A stretch of DNA of 42,353 bases from NCBI GenBank assembly GCA_024281315.1, contig JAJSAE010000036.1, positions 1-42,353 on the forward strand, written 5' to 3'. Source of the stretch: an archaeon (GTDB lineage: Archaea; Thermoplasmatota; Thermoplasmata; JAJSAE01). Numbering within the stretch: position 1 is the stretch's first letter; each line of letters begins with the position of its first letter. The notes under the pieces were generated by a model. That model searched no databases, was not told the origin of the DNA, and was given only the letters and a program-made list of their open reading frames with translations. Below, one piece after another: positions 10,423 through 19,132 of the stretch. The position numbers and the translations under genes are program-made.

Positions 10423-11593
10423 TCGCCCCTTTCATTTTGTAGTCCTCTACGACCTCTTCATAGAGTTTCAGGAGACGCCGGGCGCACAATCGCCTGGAGT
10501 AGTGTTTTGCCGTCTCTATTCCTGCCTTTATGATGCTTCCGGGAGCGTCCGCCGCCTTCAATGCCGCATTGGCGCAGGATTCCGGGCTGTCGTCAAACAG
10601 ATATCCGTTTTTTCCATCCTCAATGAAGTCTGGGATCGCCCTGTATTTTATTCCTGCAACCGGCGTTCCGACGGCCATTGCTTCCAGAGCCACAAGTCCC
10701 TGCGTCTCGAACTTGGATGGGAAAACAAAGGCATCGGCCATACTATAAAAGGCTGCGACCTCTCCGTCGCTAACGAAACCCGGGAAGCGTATTTTATCGT
10801 CAACGCCCACCTCTTCGGCGTATTTCATGCATTTCTTTCTTGAGGGGCCGTCCCCAACCATTACCAGAACAGAGTCCGGCCTCTCTTTGATAATCAGAGG
10901 GAGTGCGTCTATGAGAAGTTTCAGGTTCTTTTCTTCCCCCATCCTTCCCACATAAATAAATACGGTTTTGTCCTCAAGCCCGAGACGCATGCGCACTTTC
11001 GAGCCATCCACCCCCTCGTGAAAGCGCTCTGGATCTATTCCTGACGGTATTATTGCGCCTTTTTTGATGTTCGGAGCCAGTTTTCTTATCTCTTTCAGTA
11101 TAGGGGAGGAAGGAGTTATTACAGCGGACGACCTTTGAAGAAAAACTCTGAGATACAGGTTACTGAGCGGCTCCACAAGCTCGTATGGAATTATCGGGAA
11201 GTAATACTTCAGCCCCTCGGTTACCATGGTGTGGAATGTAAGAACCACGGGGATGCCCAGCTTTCGCCCCTGCATCATGCTCTTGAATCCCATGAATGCG
11301 ATTCCGTGGCTGTGTATTATATCAACACCGAGAGAGGAGAGTATTCTCTTCAGGTCCGTTGGGAAAATAGCCATTCTGTATTGGGGGTACCAGTAGAATT
11401 CCCTCGCCTTCAGGAGATAAACATGGTCGTCGTTGTATTCGTCGGCCATCCTGCGTTTTACATCTTCGGGCGCAAATATGAATACTTCATGCCCCATATC
11501 CCTGAGTTCTTTCACTGTATTGGTCATGGAGGTTATTACCCCGTCTCTTGTCGGATAATAGGTATCGGTGAACATCGCTATTCTCATGGTCAA
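10409..11593 (-). CDS. Glycosyltransferase, GT4-like
   Basis: FTDTYYPTRDGVITSMTNTVKELRDMGHEV, YVGRMGEEKNLKLLIDAL, ADAFVFPSKFETQGLVALEAMAVGTPVAG. Confidence 0.9.
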   Translation of the reverse strand: MTMRIAMFTDTYYPTRDGVITSMTNTVKELRDMGHEVFIFAPEDVKRRMADEYNDDHVYLLKAREFYWYPQYRMAIFPTDLKRILSSLGVDIIHSHGIAFMGFKSMMQGRKLGIPVVLTFHTMVTEGLKYYFPIIPYELVEPLSNLYLRVFLQRSSAVITPSSPILKEIRKLAPNIKKGAIIPSGIDPERFHEGVDGSKVRMRLGLEDKTVFIYVGRMGEEKNLKLLIDALPLIIKERPDSVLVMVGDGPSRKKCMKYAEEVGVDDKIRFPGFVSDGEVAAFYSMADAFVFPSKFETQGLVALEAMAVGTPVAGIKYRAIPDFIEDGKNGYLFDDSPESCANAALKAADAPGSIIKAGIETAKHYSRRLCARRLLKLYEEVVEDYKMKGANGKS

Positions 11594-11664
11594 TGCCCTA
11601 TATACGATGAAGATATTTAAAGGTTCGATGATACTTATTTATACGGGAGCGTGCATTCGTCGTT

Positions 11665-12837
11665 GTGTCATCGTTCAAGCAAAGTTCGAGAAGCGTCTTC
11701 AGCGACCGCAGCATGCTTGCATTCGAGTATGTGCCGAAGGAGCTGGTTCACAGGGATAACGAGATGCAGAGGCTCTTTGCGATAATCTCTCCCCTTCTGG
11801 AAACCGGTGGAAGATCCGCGGCATTGACCGGCGGAGTCGGGACGGGAAAAACATCCCTTGCCAAGAGGTTCTGTACCGATTTCTCCGACTATGCGGCGGA
11901 CAGGGGGAAATGCGTGGAATTCGCGGTTGTGAACTGCAGGCAAAAAGCAAGTAACCCAGCGGCCATGCTCAAAATCCTGCGATATTTTGACCCTCATTTT
12001 CCGGACAGAGGTTTTTCGGTCCCGGAGATGCTGGAGATACTCAGGAATCACATCAGGAACAGGGAATGCCACTTCGTCGTCGTCCTTGACGAGGTGGATG
12101 TTCTGGCAAGGCGCAGCGGAACCGACCTCATATACAATCTTTCGAGATTCGAGGAGGATTCGGTCGGAGGGAGAAAGAATCTCTCACTCATACTCATCTC
12201 ACAGCATCTTCCGGCGGAGTTTCTGGACGAAGCCATTCTCAGCACGGTGAAGAGAAGTAACACTATTCATTTCAGGCCCTATAATGCCGATGAGCTCTAC
12301 GATATAACCATGCAGAGGGCAGCCCTTGCACTCTACCCCGGAGCCGTGGAAGAGGAGGCCATACATCTAATATCCGAGATTGCCGCCGAGAAAGGGGATG
12401 CCAGATTCGCCATAGAACTACTTGAAACCGCAGGAATGCTGGCTGATGAAAGGGGCATGGAGAGGGTTGGTGTTGAAGAGGTGAGAAGTGCCAAGGCGGA
12501 AACATACGGACTTATAACCGCAGACAGGCTTGCGGAGCTGGAGAAACACAAACTTCTCGTTCTTCTGGCAATCTCCCGCATTATACGGGGACGAATTCAT
12601 GTGACCACAGGAGAACTTGAAAAGGAATACGGGGCGGTCTGTGAGGAGCACGGGGAGGAGCAGCGGGGGCACACCCAGTTCTGGAAATATCTGAACGACC
12701 TGGAGATTCTCGGCATTCTGGACCGGCGAATTTCCGGAAAGGGACAGGCGGGAAATACCTCTCTTCTTACAATAAGGGATGTGGCGGCAGAAGACCTGAG
12801 TGAAGCGGTAAAAAGCATCCTGAGTGGAAAGAAATAG
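11665..12837 (+). CDS. cdc6: Orc1/Cdc6-type replication initiator
   Basis: AAA+ Walker A GGVGTGKTSLAKRF, Walker B VVLDEVDVLARRSGTDLIYNLSR, C-terminal winged-helix region; probable GTG start; ends in tandem TAG TAA. Confidence 0.92.
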   Translation: MSSFKQSSRSVFSDRSMLAFEYVPKELVHRDNEMQRLFAIISPLLETGGRSAALTGGVGTGKTSLAKRFCTDFSDYAADRGKCVEFAVVNCRQKASNPAAMLKILRYFDPHFPDRGFSVPEMLEILRNHIRNRECHFVVVLDEVDVLARRSGTDLIYNLSRFEEDSVGGRKNLSLILISQHLPAEFLDEAILSTVKRSNTIHFRPYNADELYDITMQRAALALYPGAVEEEAIHLISEIAAEKGDARFAIELLETAGMLADERGMERVGVEEVRSAKAETYGLITADRLAELEKHKLLVLLAISRIIRGRIHVTTGELEKEYGAVCEEHGEEQRGHTQFWKYLNDLEILGILDRRISGKGQAGNTSLLTIRDVAAEDLSEAVKSILSGKK

Positions 12838-12960
12838 TAAAAAAACATGGGGTCTTCTGCGCATATTTGTCTTATGAAATTAACATCGCTATAATTTGTG
12901 ATAGTACGAGGATAACCCTTATATAGGGCAACAGGTGATGGATGAATTGCGGAGGCATAC

Positions 12961-13494
12961 ATGAGTAAAAAAAGCGATCCCGAACTGGAATCCGGAGTAA
13001 CCTATCTCATCAAGGAGGCGAAGCCCTACCTCTCTACGAAACTGTTTCAGAGCGTTATTAATAGCGGTCTCCCCGGCCTCACGGTCACACGCCTCTACCC
13101 GGAGAAACTTGAAGAAGAGTACGAGATAGGAAAGGAAGGGGTGCACAGCATCTGGCTCAGCAGAGCGCTGGGGGAGAATAATATGGACCCGGTGAAAATA
13201 GGGCCGCTGGCAATGAAGATCGAGAATTTCATAAATGAGCACGATTCCTCTATAATTCTTCTGGAAGGGATAGAATATCTTATGCTCGTAAACGGATTCG
13301 ATGTGGTTCATAGGTTTGTGGAGTATGTACATGAAAGGATTGTCAGCTCCGACTCCATACTGATTATCTCCGTGAGTCCAAATGCCTTCGAAGAGAGAGA
13401 AATGGCCCTTCTGGAGAGAAACAAGGAGATAATAGATATGCCCCTCATAACATTCTCGGAAGGCGACGCCATACTTGACCTGTTGAAGCAGTAG
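12961..13494 (+). CDS. DUF835 domain protein
   Basis: SIILLEGIEYLMLVNGFDVVHRFVEYVHERIVSSDSILIISVSPNAFEERE resembles archaeal DUF835. Confidence 0.7.
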   Translation: MSKKSDPELESGVTYLIKEAKPYLSTKLFQSVINSGLPGLTVTRLYPEKLEEEYEIGKEGVHSIWLSRALGENNMDPVKIGPLAMKIENFINEHDSSIILLEGIEYLMLVNGFDVVHRFVEYVHERIVSSDSILIISVSPNAFEEREMALLERNKEIIDMPLITFSEGDAILDLLKQ

Positions 13495-13642
13495 AATAGG
13501 ACTCTTCATAAGACAAACAGAAAAAAATGGAACCGGAAGGAAAGCTTATGGATTTAAATGCAAAAATAAGCTCACTCAATGTATGCCTTCCTTCAAAAAC
13601 AATTAAATATCCCGCCTCCTTCCGTTTTTCCAAGGTGTGAAG

Positions 13643-14530
13643 ATGTCCGAAGAACTCAAAGGCCCAGCCCTGCCCCCCTGCCCCCTCTCCAGAAGGATTA
13701 CACCGGAGGAGAACATATGCTCGGACTGCCCGGTGAGCCGGGATGATAAGCCGAGGGATGCGGTTCTTAAGTGCCTTGACCATCTCGCCGGATTCGAGCT
13801 TTTTTCAGTAACGGATTGGGTTCTTTCCAGTCCCCTTTCGGCCGTCCACGGCGTTCTGCTGGAGGTGAACACGGCTATTGACCACGGTGACGGCAGCCTT
13901 AAAGACATAAGAGAGAGATTCTCCGGCCCGGTGCGGGAGATTGCCGCTTCTCTGGACCGCGCCGCCGCCTTTTCCGGTCCGGAACGCATCATGCTTCTGG
14001 GAGATTCCCTCTTTTTCACGCTCAATTACGGGGAGGCCCTTGAGTTTTACAGTGAGTATTCGAGGCAGATGCCCGAAGACCCGGTAGGCTGGAACAACTG
14101 CGGCCTCGCCGCTTCACGGGGCGGGAATGACGCGCAGGCGGTGGAGTTCTACAAGAAGGCGGTTTTTCTCGACAGGGAATACTCCATAGCGTGGTTCAAT
14201 CTCGCCAAGGCCCTTAGCCGTATGAAGGATTATGAAAGGTCCGCAAAAGCATTTGAAAAGGTGGTGGCCCTTGATCCCGAAAACATAAGCGCATGGAACA
14301 ATCTCGGCGTGATGTATAGCAGGCAGGGGAGGTATCAGGAGGCGGTTCGCTGCTACAATAAGGCCGTGAACATAAAGGACGATTATGTGTGGGCGTGGTG
14401 CAACAAGGGGATTGCGCTAGCCGCTCTCGGTTTTCCCAAGCGGGCCAGAAAGGCGTTCATAAAGGCACTGGAAATTGACCCGGACTTCAAAGGGGCACAG
14501 GACGGCCTCAATACGCTGGCCGGCAACTGA
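13643..14530 (+). CDS. Tetratricopeptide repeat protein
   Basis: Repeated TPR units (WNNCGLAASRGGNDAQAVEFYKKAVFLDREYSIAWFNLAKAL..., AWNNLGVMYSRQGRYQEAVRCYNKAV); N-terminal Cys cluster. Confidence 0.88.
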   Translation: MSEELKGPALPPCPLSRRITPEENICSDCPVSRDDKPRDAVLKCLDHLAGFELFSVTDWVLSSPLSAVHGVLLEVNTAIDHGDGSLKDIRERFSGPVREIAASLDRAAAFSGPERIMLLGDSLFFTLNYGEALEFYSEYSRQMPEDPVGWNNCGLAASRGGNDAQAVEFYKKAVFLDREYSIAWFNLAKALSRMKDYERSAKAFEKVVALDPENISAWNNLGVMYSRQGRYQEAVRCYNKAVNIKDDYVWAWCNKGIALAALGFPKRARKAFIKALEIDPDFKGAQDGLNTLAGN

Positions 14531-14566
14531 GTTTTGTCTTTATTGTACCCTTATGGCACCGTTTCC

Positions 14567-15394
14567 TCAGAATGTCCTTCTCACATAATCCACTATGGAT
14601 TCGAAGATGGCCCTGCCGGCTCCCTCCGCTATTTTCTCCCGTGTCCAGTCCGGGTGCGTATAGGGGGTGAAGACCCTTTCGGGATGGGGCATCATTCCCA
14701 GAACGGTTCCAGACGGGTTTGTGATTCCAGCAATGTTTCCCTCTGTTCCGTTGGGGTTCCACGGATAGCCAACGTCCTCGTTCCCCTCTGGATTGACATA
14801 CCTGAACACTATCTGGTCGTTATCCTCCAGCCTCCGCATTATCTCGTCCCTCTTTTTAGGTGCGAATGTCAGCTTCCCCTCTGCATGGGCCGAGGGTATG
14901 AGCCTTATGTCGCCATACGGTATTTTGCTTGTAAATTTCGAGTTACCTCTGTTCACATGCTTTAAGAGAGTGGGCCGGCATTCGAACCTTGAGGAGTCGT
15001 TGGTGAAGAGTGCGGCCTCCGGCTGCTTTGCCACCGCGCTGTCCAGCCCGGGCAAGATTCCCAGCTCCACCATTACCTGAAAGCCGTTGCATATCCCTAT
15101 CATTGGGTATCCGTTCTATATGTACTCCTTCAGGTCGCTTTCCAGCTTGCTCTTTATCCTTGCGGCCAGTATGGCTCCCGCTCTTACATAGTCTCCCGCG
15201 GAAAACCCTCCGGGGAACATGACAATCTGATAATCGGAGAGCTTTCTGGCATCCCTTATACCGCTGACCGTGAGCTGCTTGAGGTGCACATATTCCGGGG
15301 CCGTTCCAAGGGTCTTGAAGGCCTGAAACGACTCGTCCTCGCAGTTCGTCCCCTCGATTCTGAGAATTGCAACCCTTATATCTTCAACATTCAT
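14567..15394 (-). CDS. purQ: Phosphoribosylformylglycinamidine synthase subunit PurQ, interrupted by in-frame TAG at 15116-15118
   Basis: Two ORFs in one frame (15116-15394 and 14567-15103) join as ...[37 protein letters not shown]...; nucleophile GICNGFQ and MMPHPERVF both present. Confidence 0.88.
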
Positions 15395-15398
15395 TCTA

Positions 15399-17729
15399 TC
15401 ACCCCATCAGCTCCCAGAGAGTATTCTGCCAGGCCTCTCTCGTCCCGTTTACATCAGTATCAATCAGCAGCCGCTCACCATTCCGGACGATAATTTTTTC
15501 TCCTGCCGTTCTCCCTATTTCCGCAGCATCGGGCAGTATGGCCAGCAGTCTCTCCCTGTTCTCCGGGGCAACTTCAATAAGCCATCTCGTTGGGGATTCC
15601 GAGAACAGGAGCACATCGTCCAGGAGGCCCGCTTCTTTCATGCTGGACAGGTCTATCTCCGCTCCGATATCGCCTCCGAGACACATCTCCGTAATGGCCA
15701 CGGCCAGCCCCCCGTCCGATATGTCGTGGGCCGATTCTATGAGCCCTTCATTCATGGCCTTCAGCATACCCTCGCCCGTATTTTTCAGGCGTTCCAGATT
15801 CACATCCGGAACCTTTGCGGACGAGCCGCCGTAAAGTCTGTAATAGAGGCTCCCTCCCATCTCTTCTCCGGTGTTTCCCACCATGAATATTAGTTTTCCA
15901 TTGCCCTTCATATCCGTTGTAACGGCCTTTCTTATGTCGTCGATTATTCCCGTGCCCAGAACGGTTATTGTGGGGAGTATGGAGCCGTCGTGGGACTCGT
16001 TGTAGAAACTCACATTGCCCGAGGGGACAGGTATTCCGAGATATGCGCACGCCTCCCCCAGCCCTCTCACGGCCTCTCTGAACTCCCACATCCTTTCGGG
16101 CACCTCCGGATTTCCGAAGTTCAGGCAGTCGCTTATGGCCTTCGGCCTCGCACCCACAGCTATGAGAGCGCGATAGGCTTCGTCCATTGCCAGTTTTCCT
16201 CCGCGATACGGGTCTATTGCGGTGGTCCACGGGCTCGTTGCCGTGGATACGGCCAGCCCTCTGTATGAATTGGGGAGCGGTTTAAGAACGGAGGCATCTC
16301 CGTGGGACCATTTACCAGTCTTTCCCTGAAGCGGTTTTATCACGGTGGCGGCCCTGACCTCGTGGTCGTACTGCCTTATTACCCAGTCTCTGCTGGAAAC
16401 ATTCTGGTCTGCGAGCATTTTCATAAGGGCTTCGGTGTAATCGCTCACGGCGGGCCTCTTTTCTTCTATCTTCGTCTCCGGCCGTCTTGCAGGCCTGTCG
16501 TACGCGGGGCATTCGGTGAAGAACTCCAGATCTATCTCGGCCACCTTCACCCCTTTGAAATTGATTTTCACAATCTTTTCCGGTATCACTCTTCCAACCA
16601 CATTGGCCTCCACATCGTACAGGTCGAAGACCTCCATCACCTTATCGAGATTGTCTGGGTGAATCGCAAGCATCATTCTCTCCTGAGACTCGGATATCCA
16701 CATCTCCCACGGGAGCATGTCGTCCTCCTTCAGAGGAACCTTATCCAGCTCAACCTCCGCACCGTAGCCTCCGGCAAGGGCCATCTCGCCGATGACGCAA
16801 GAAAGCCCGCCGCCGCCGAGGTCCTTCATCCCCTGCAGAAGGCCCAGGTCGGCAACCTCAAGGCACGCATGGATTACCGGTTCCTCCGTTATTGGGTCCC
16901 CTAACTGAACAGCGCCTCTGGATTCCGTTTCGGACTTTTCCGTGAGGACGGTGGATGCGAAGGTGACGCCGTGGATCCCGTCCCTTCCGGTCCTTCCGCC
17001 CACAAGAACGAAGAGGTCTCCCGGCTCTTTAACCGCATTCTTCTGGATGTTCTTCTCCTTCGCAATGCCGACACACCCCACATTTACAAGGCAGTTTCCG
17101 GTGTATGAGTGGTCGAAATAGACACCGCCGCTTATGGTGGGGATTCCCAGCCTGTTGCCGTAGTCCCTGATACCGCCAACCACGCCTGAAAAGAGATACC
17201 TCGGATGTTTGATTCCCTTCTGGAGTTCCTCCGGTTTCGTGTCCAGAGGGCCGAAGTATATCGGGTCTATGAGGCCGATTGGCTGAGCCCCCATACAGAG
17301 GACATCCCTTACGATTCCGCCGATTCCCGTGGCAGCCCCTCCATAGGGCTCCACCGCAGAGGGGTGGTTGTGGGATTCAATCCTCAGGGCGTAGCCGTGA
17401 CTCTCGTCGAAGCGCATCACTCCAGCATCTCCTCTGGAGAGGACATCTTCGTTATCTATGCCGCCGAAGTACTTCACCAGAACGGCCTTGGAGCTCTTGT
17501 AGCACGCGTGCTCGCTCCACGCCTGTCCGAGGGCCTGCATTTCGAGGTCACTGGGATTTCTCCCCTCGTTTCTGAAATAGGCTTGTGCCCGCTTCATCTC
17601 GTCGAGATTGAGGCCAAGCTCCATCTTCTCGCTGATCTCCATGAGTTTTTCATCGCATGCATCCAGGAGTGAGACATCGAAGAACGGAAACGGAGCGTCC
17701 CTTTTTATGTAAAAATCATCCATCATCAT
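15399..17729 (-). CDS. purL: Phosphoribosylformylglycinamidine synthase subunit PurL
   Basis: WSEHACYKSSKAVL, RIESHNHPSAVEPYGGAATGIGGIVRDVLCMGA; start ATG overlaps purS stop. Confidence 0.97.
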   Translation of the reverse strand: MMMDDFYIKRDAPFPFFDVSLLDACDEKLMEISEKMELGLNLDEMKRAQAYFRNEGRNPSDLEMQALGQAWSEHACYKSSKAVLVKYFGGIDNEDVLSRGDAGVMRFDESHGYALRIESHNHPSAVEPYGGAATGIGGIVRDVLCMGAQPIGLIDPIYFGPLDTKPEELQKGIKHPRYLFSGVVGGIRDYGNRLGIPTISGGVYFDHSYTGNCLVNVGCVGIAKEKNIQKNAVKEPGDLFVLVGGRTGRDGIHGVTFASTVLTEKSETESRGAVQLGDPITEEPVIHACLEVADLGLLQGMKDLGGGGLSCVIGEMALAGGYGAEVELDKVPLKEDDMLPWEMWISESQERMMLAIHPDNLDKVMEVFDLYDVEANVVGRVIPEKIVKINFKGVKVAEIDLEFFTECPAYDRPARRPETKIEEKRPAVSDYTEALMKMLADQNVSSRDWVIRQYDHEVRAATVIKPLQGKTGKWSHGDASVLKPLPNSYRGLAVSTATSPWTTAIDPYRGGKLAMDEAYRALIAVGARPKAISDCLNFGNPEVPERMWEFREAVRGLGEACAYLGIPVPSGNVSFYNESHDGSILPTITVLGTGIIDDIRKAVTTDMKGNGKLIFMVGNTGEEMGGSLYYRLYGGSSAKVPDVNLERLKNTGEGMLKAMNEGLIESAHDISDGGLAVAITEMCLGGDIGAEIDLSSMKEAGLLDDVLLFSESPTRWLIEVAPENRERLLAILPDAAEIGRTAGEKIIVRNGERLLIDTDVNGTREAWQNTLWELMG

Positions 17730-17971
17730 CCCTCGATGCTGTTGCTGTAGTTCTGAATCACCGGGTTGGCCAGCAGTTTCCGGCACATCTCGTCGGCGTC
17801 CCGCGCGGCCTTCTCCCTGTCATCGGTCTCCATCTCAACCATGAACACCTTCACTGTCCTGACGGCCTTTATACCGTCAAAACCAAGGAGTTCCAGCGTC
17901 TTCTTCACATTCTTTCCCTCGGGGTCTGCCACCCCTTTCTTGAGTTCTATTCGTATCTCGGCCCTGAGCAT
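17726..17971 (-). CDS. purS: Phosphoribosylformylglycinamidine synthase subunit PurS
   Basis: MLRAEIRIELKKGVADPEGKNVKKTLELLGFDGIKAVRTVKVF, typical PurS; upstream TATA-like CTTAAATATC. Confidence 0.92.
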   Translation of the reverse strand: MLRAEIRIELKKGVADPEGKNVKKTLELLGFDGIKAVRTVKVFMVEMETDDREKAARDADEMCRKLLANPVIQNYSNSIEG

Positions 17972-18010
17972 GAGGTCACCGTTTCGGGGAAAGGAGAGGA
18001 GATATTTAAG
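17937..18010. repeat. Direct repeat copy 1 (functional purS start and promoter)
   Basis: 74 nt aligned without gaps to 18332-18405, 9 mismatches by hand. Confidence 0.9.
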
Positions 18011-18075
18011 AGTGCGCTGGAATTTCATTATCGAATTGAAGCAACCCATTTTTCCTATTAAAAGTACTATGACCT

Positions 18076-18267
18076 TTACTGCTCTACCTTCATCGTCAGA
18101 AGGGCAATACTAGCAAGGATGCTTCCAAGTATAAACAGGCCGAAAATCTCACTCGAAGAAAGATTATTAAAAAGAAGAGCATCACTTACAGCACCCAGAA
18201 CGATAGCAGCTATTCCGCCGATTGCTGTGTAATACAGAGCCAATCTTAACTCCTTTTTGTATTTCAC
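18076..18267 (-). CDS. Small predicted membrane protein (63 aa, two hydrophobic segments)
   Basis: MKYKKELRLALYYTAIGGIAAIVLGAVSDALLFNNLSSSEIFGLFILGSILASIALLTMKVEQ; lies between the two purS-start repeats. Confidence 0.5.
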   Translation of the reverse strand: MKYKKELRLALYYTAIGGIAAIVLGAVSDALLFNNLSSSEIFGLFILGSILASIALLTMKVEQ

Positions 18268-18331
18268 CCAGGGCCTCCATCTTCATTTTTCGGAATGATC
18301 TCATCTCTTTTATTACTTCATGCTCAGAGCC

Positions 18332-18405
18332 TTCTTGAGCTTAATTCGTATCTCGGTCGTAAGCATGAGGTCATCGTTTCAGGGAAAGGGGAGGAGATAT
18401 TTAAG
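18332..18405. repeat. Direct repeat copy 2 (truncated purS 5' end and promoter remnant)
   Basis: Minus strand encodes MLTTEIRIKLKKALSMK*, matching the PurS N terminus MLRAEIRIELKK. Confidence 0.9.
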
Positions 18406-18517
18406 GGGTTTCTTTTGGGTGCGCCTTTAAAATAGAAGTTCAAAAGAATAATTGGTTACTGATAGGCTCTTATCGCAGACGATGGCTAAAGGAGTACGCT
18501 TTCCATCAGACACAACA

Positions 18518-19120
18518 CTATTTATTTAGAAGCTTTTCCAACTCATCTGGAACAATAATCTTAATGCCCGTTTTCTCTTTCTCATAGAATATTATCTGCC
18601 CTTCTATGCTCTCAGAGAGCATGTCTTTAGAGGAATAGGTTGTAGGTTTTATGCTGATAGGGATTCCCTTTATAAATCCATCAATGCCTTTGCTCTCCTC
18701 TTCTGGCGTTGAGACCCTATAATCTACACTGAGTTGCTTGGCAACCTTCTTTATAATCGCTTCTTGAAATTTAAGGCCAAGAAATGTTTTAACAATGACT
18801 AAATCTCTCACCCATTTGCGGACCATTTCCTCATCTATTTCGGTAATTGCTCCCTTGAGATTTTCAACCATGTATAGTATTTTTTTGGTTGCAATACCTA
18901 TTGCCTCTGGATGTTTTTCTATATACCATTTCTCCCACTCATCTAATGTCTTATCGGGAAATTTTTTTATCAATTCGCTCATCTGTCCCACAACTTTTGG
19001 GCGTGTTCGCTGTGCATTTTGATTGGCTAGGTTCAAAATCTGTGTTACATATTTCGGAAATTCTGGAGTTTCCACATCCATCAACATCCGAATCTCTTCG
19101 GTTTTAATCTTAATTTGCAT
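18518..19120 (-). CDS. Type II restriction endonuclease, MjaI-like (predicted CTAG)
   Basis: QILNLANQNAQRTRPKVVGQMSELIKKFPDKTLDEWEKWYIEKHPEAIG resembles the MjaI REase family; GIDGFIKGIPISIKP possible PD-(D/E)xK-type site; downstream of the MTase. Confidence 0.72.
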   Translation of the reverse strand: MQIKIKTEEIRMLMDVETPEFPKYVTQILNLANQNAQRTRPKVVGQMSELIKKFPDKTLDEWEKWYIEKHPEAIGIATKKILYMVENLKGAITEIDEEMVRKWVRDLVIVKTFLGLKFQEAIIKKVAKQLSVDYRVSTPEEESKGIDGFIKGIPISIKPTTYSSKDMLSESIEGQIIFYEKEKTGIKIIVPDELEKLLNK

Positions 19121-19132
19121 TTTATGGGCCCC

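Noticed and set aside
12835-12840. Complete TAG-to-sense reassignment suggested by cdc6 TAG-TAA
   Set aside because: TAG also appears as the apparent stop of nuoM and the MTase, where readthrough would fuse separate proteins; only ambiguous decoding is compatible.
12916-12928. CCCT-TATAT-AGGG inverted repeat at the DUF835 promoter
   Set aside because: Short and overlaps the TATA box; too weak to call an operator.
11594-12960. Replication origin at cdc6
   Set aside because: Looked for ORB-like repeats and an AT-rich unwinding element in both flanking intergenic regions; none convincing by eye. GC-skew analysis of the whole genome would be needed.
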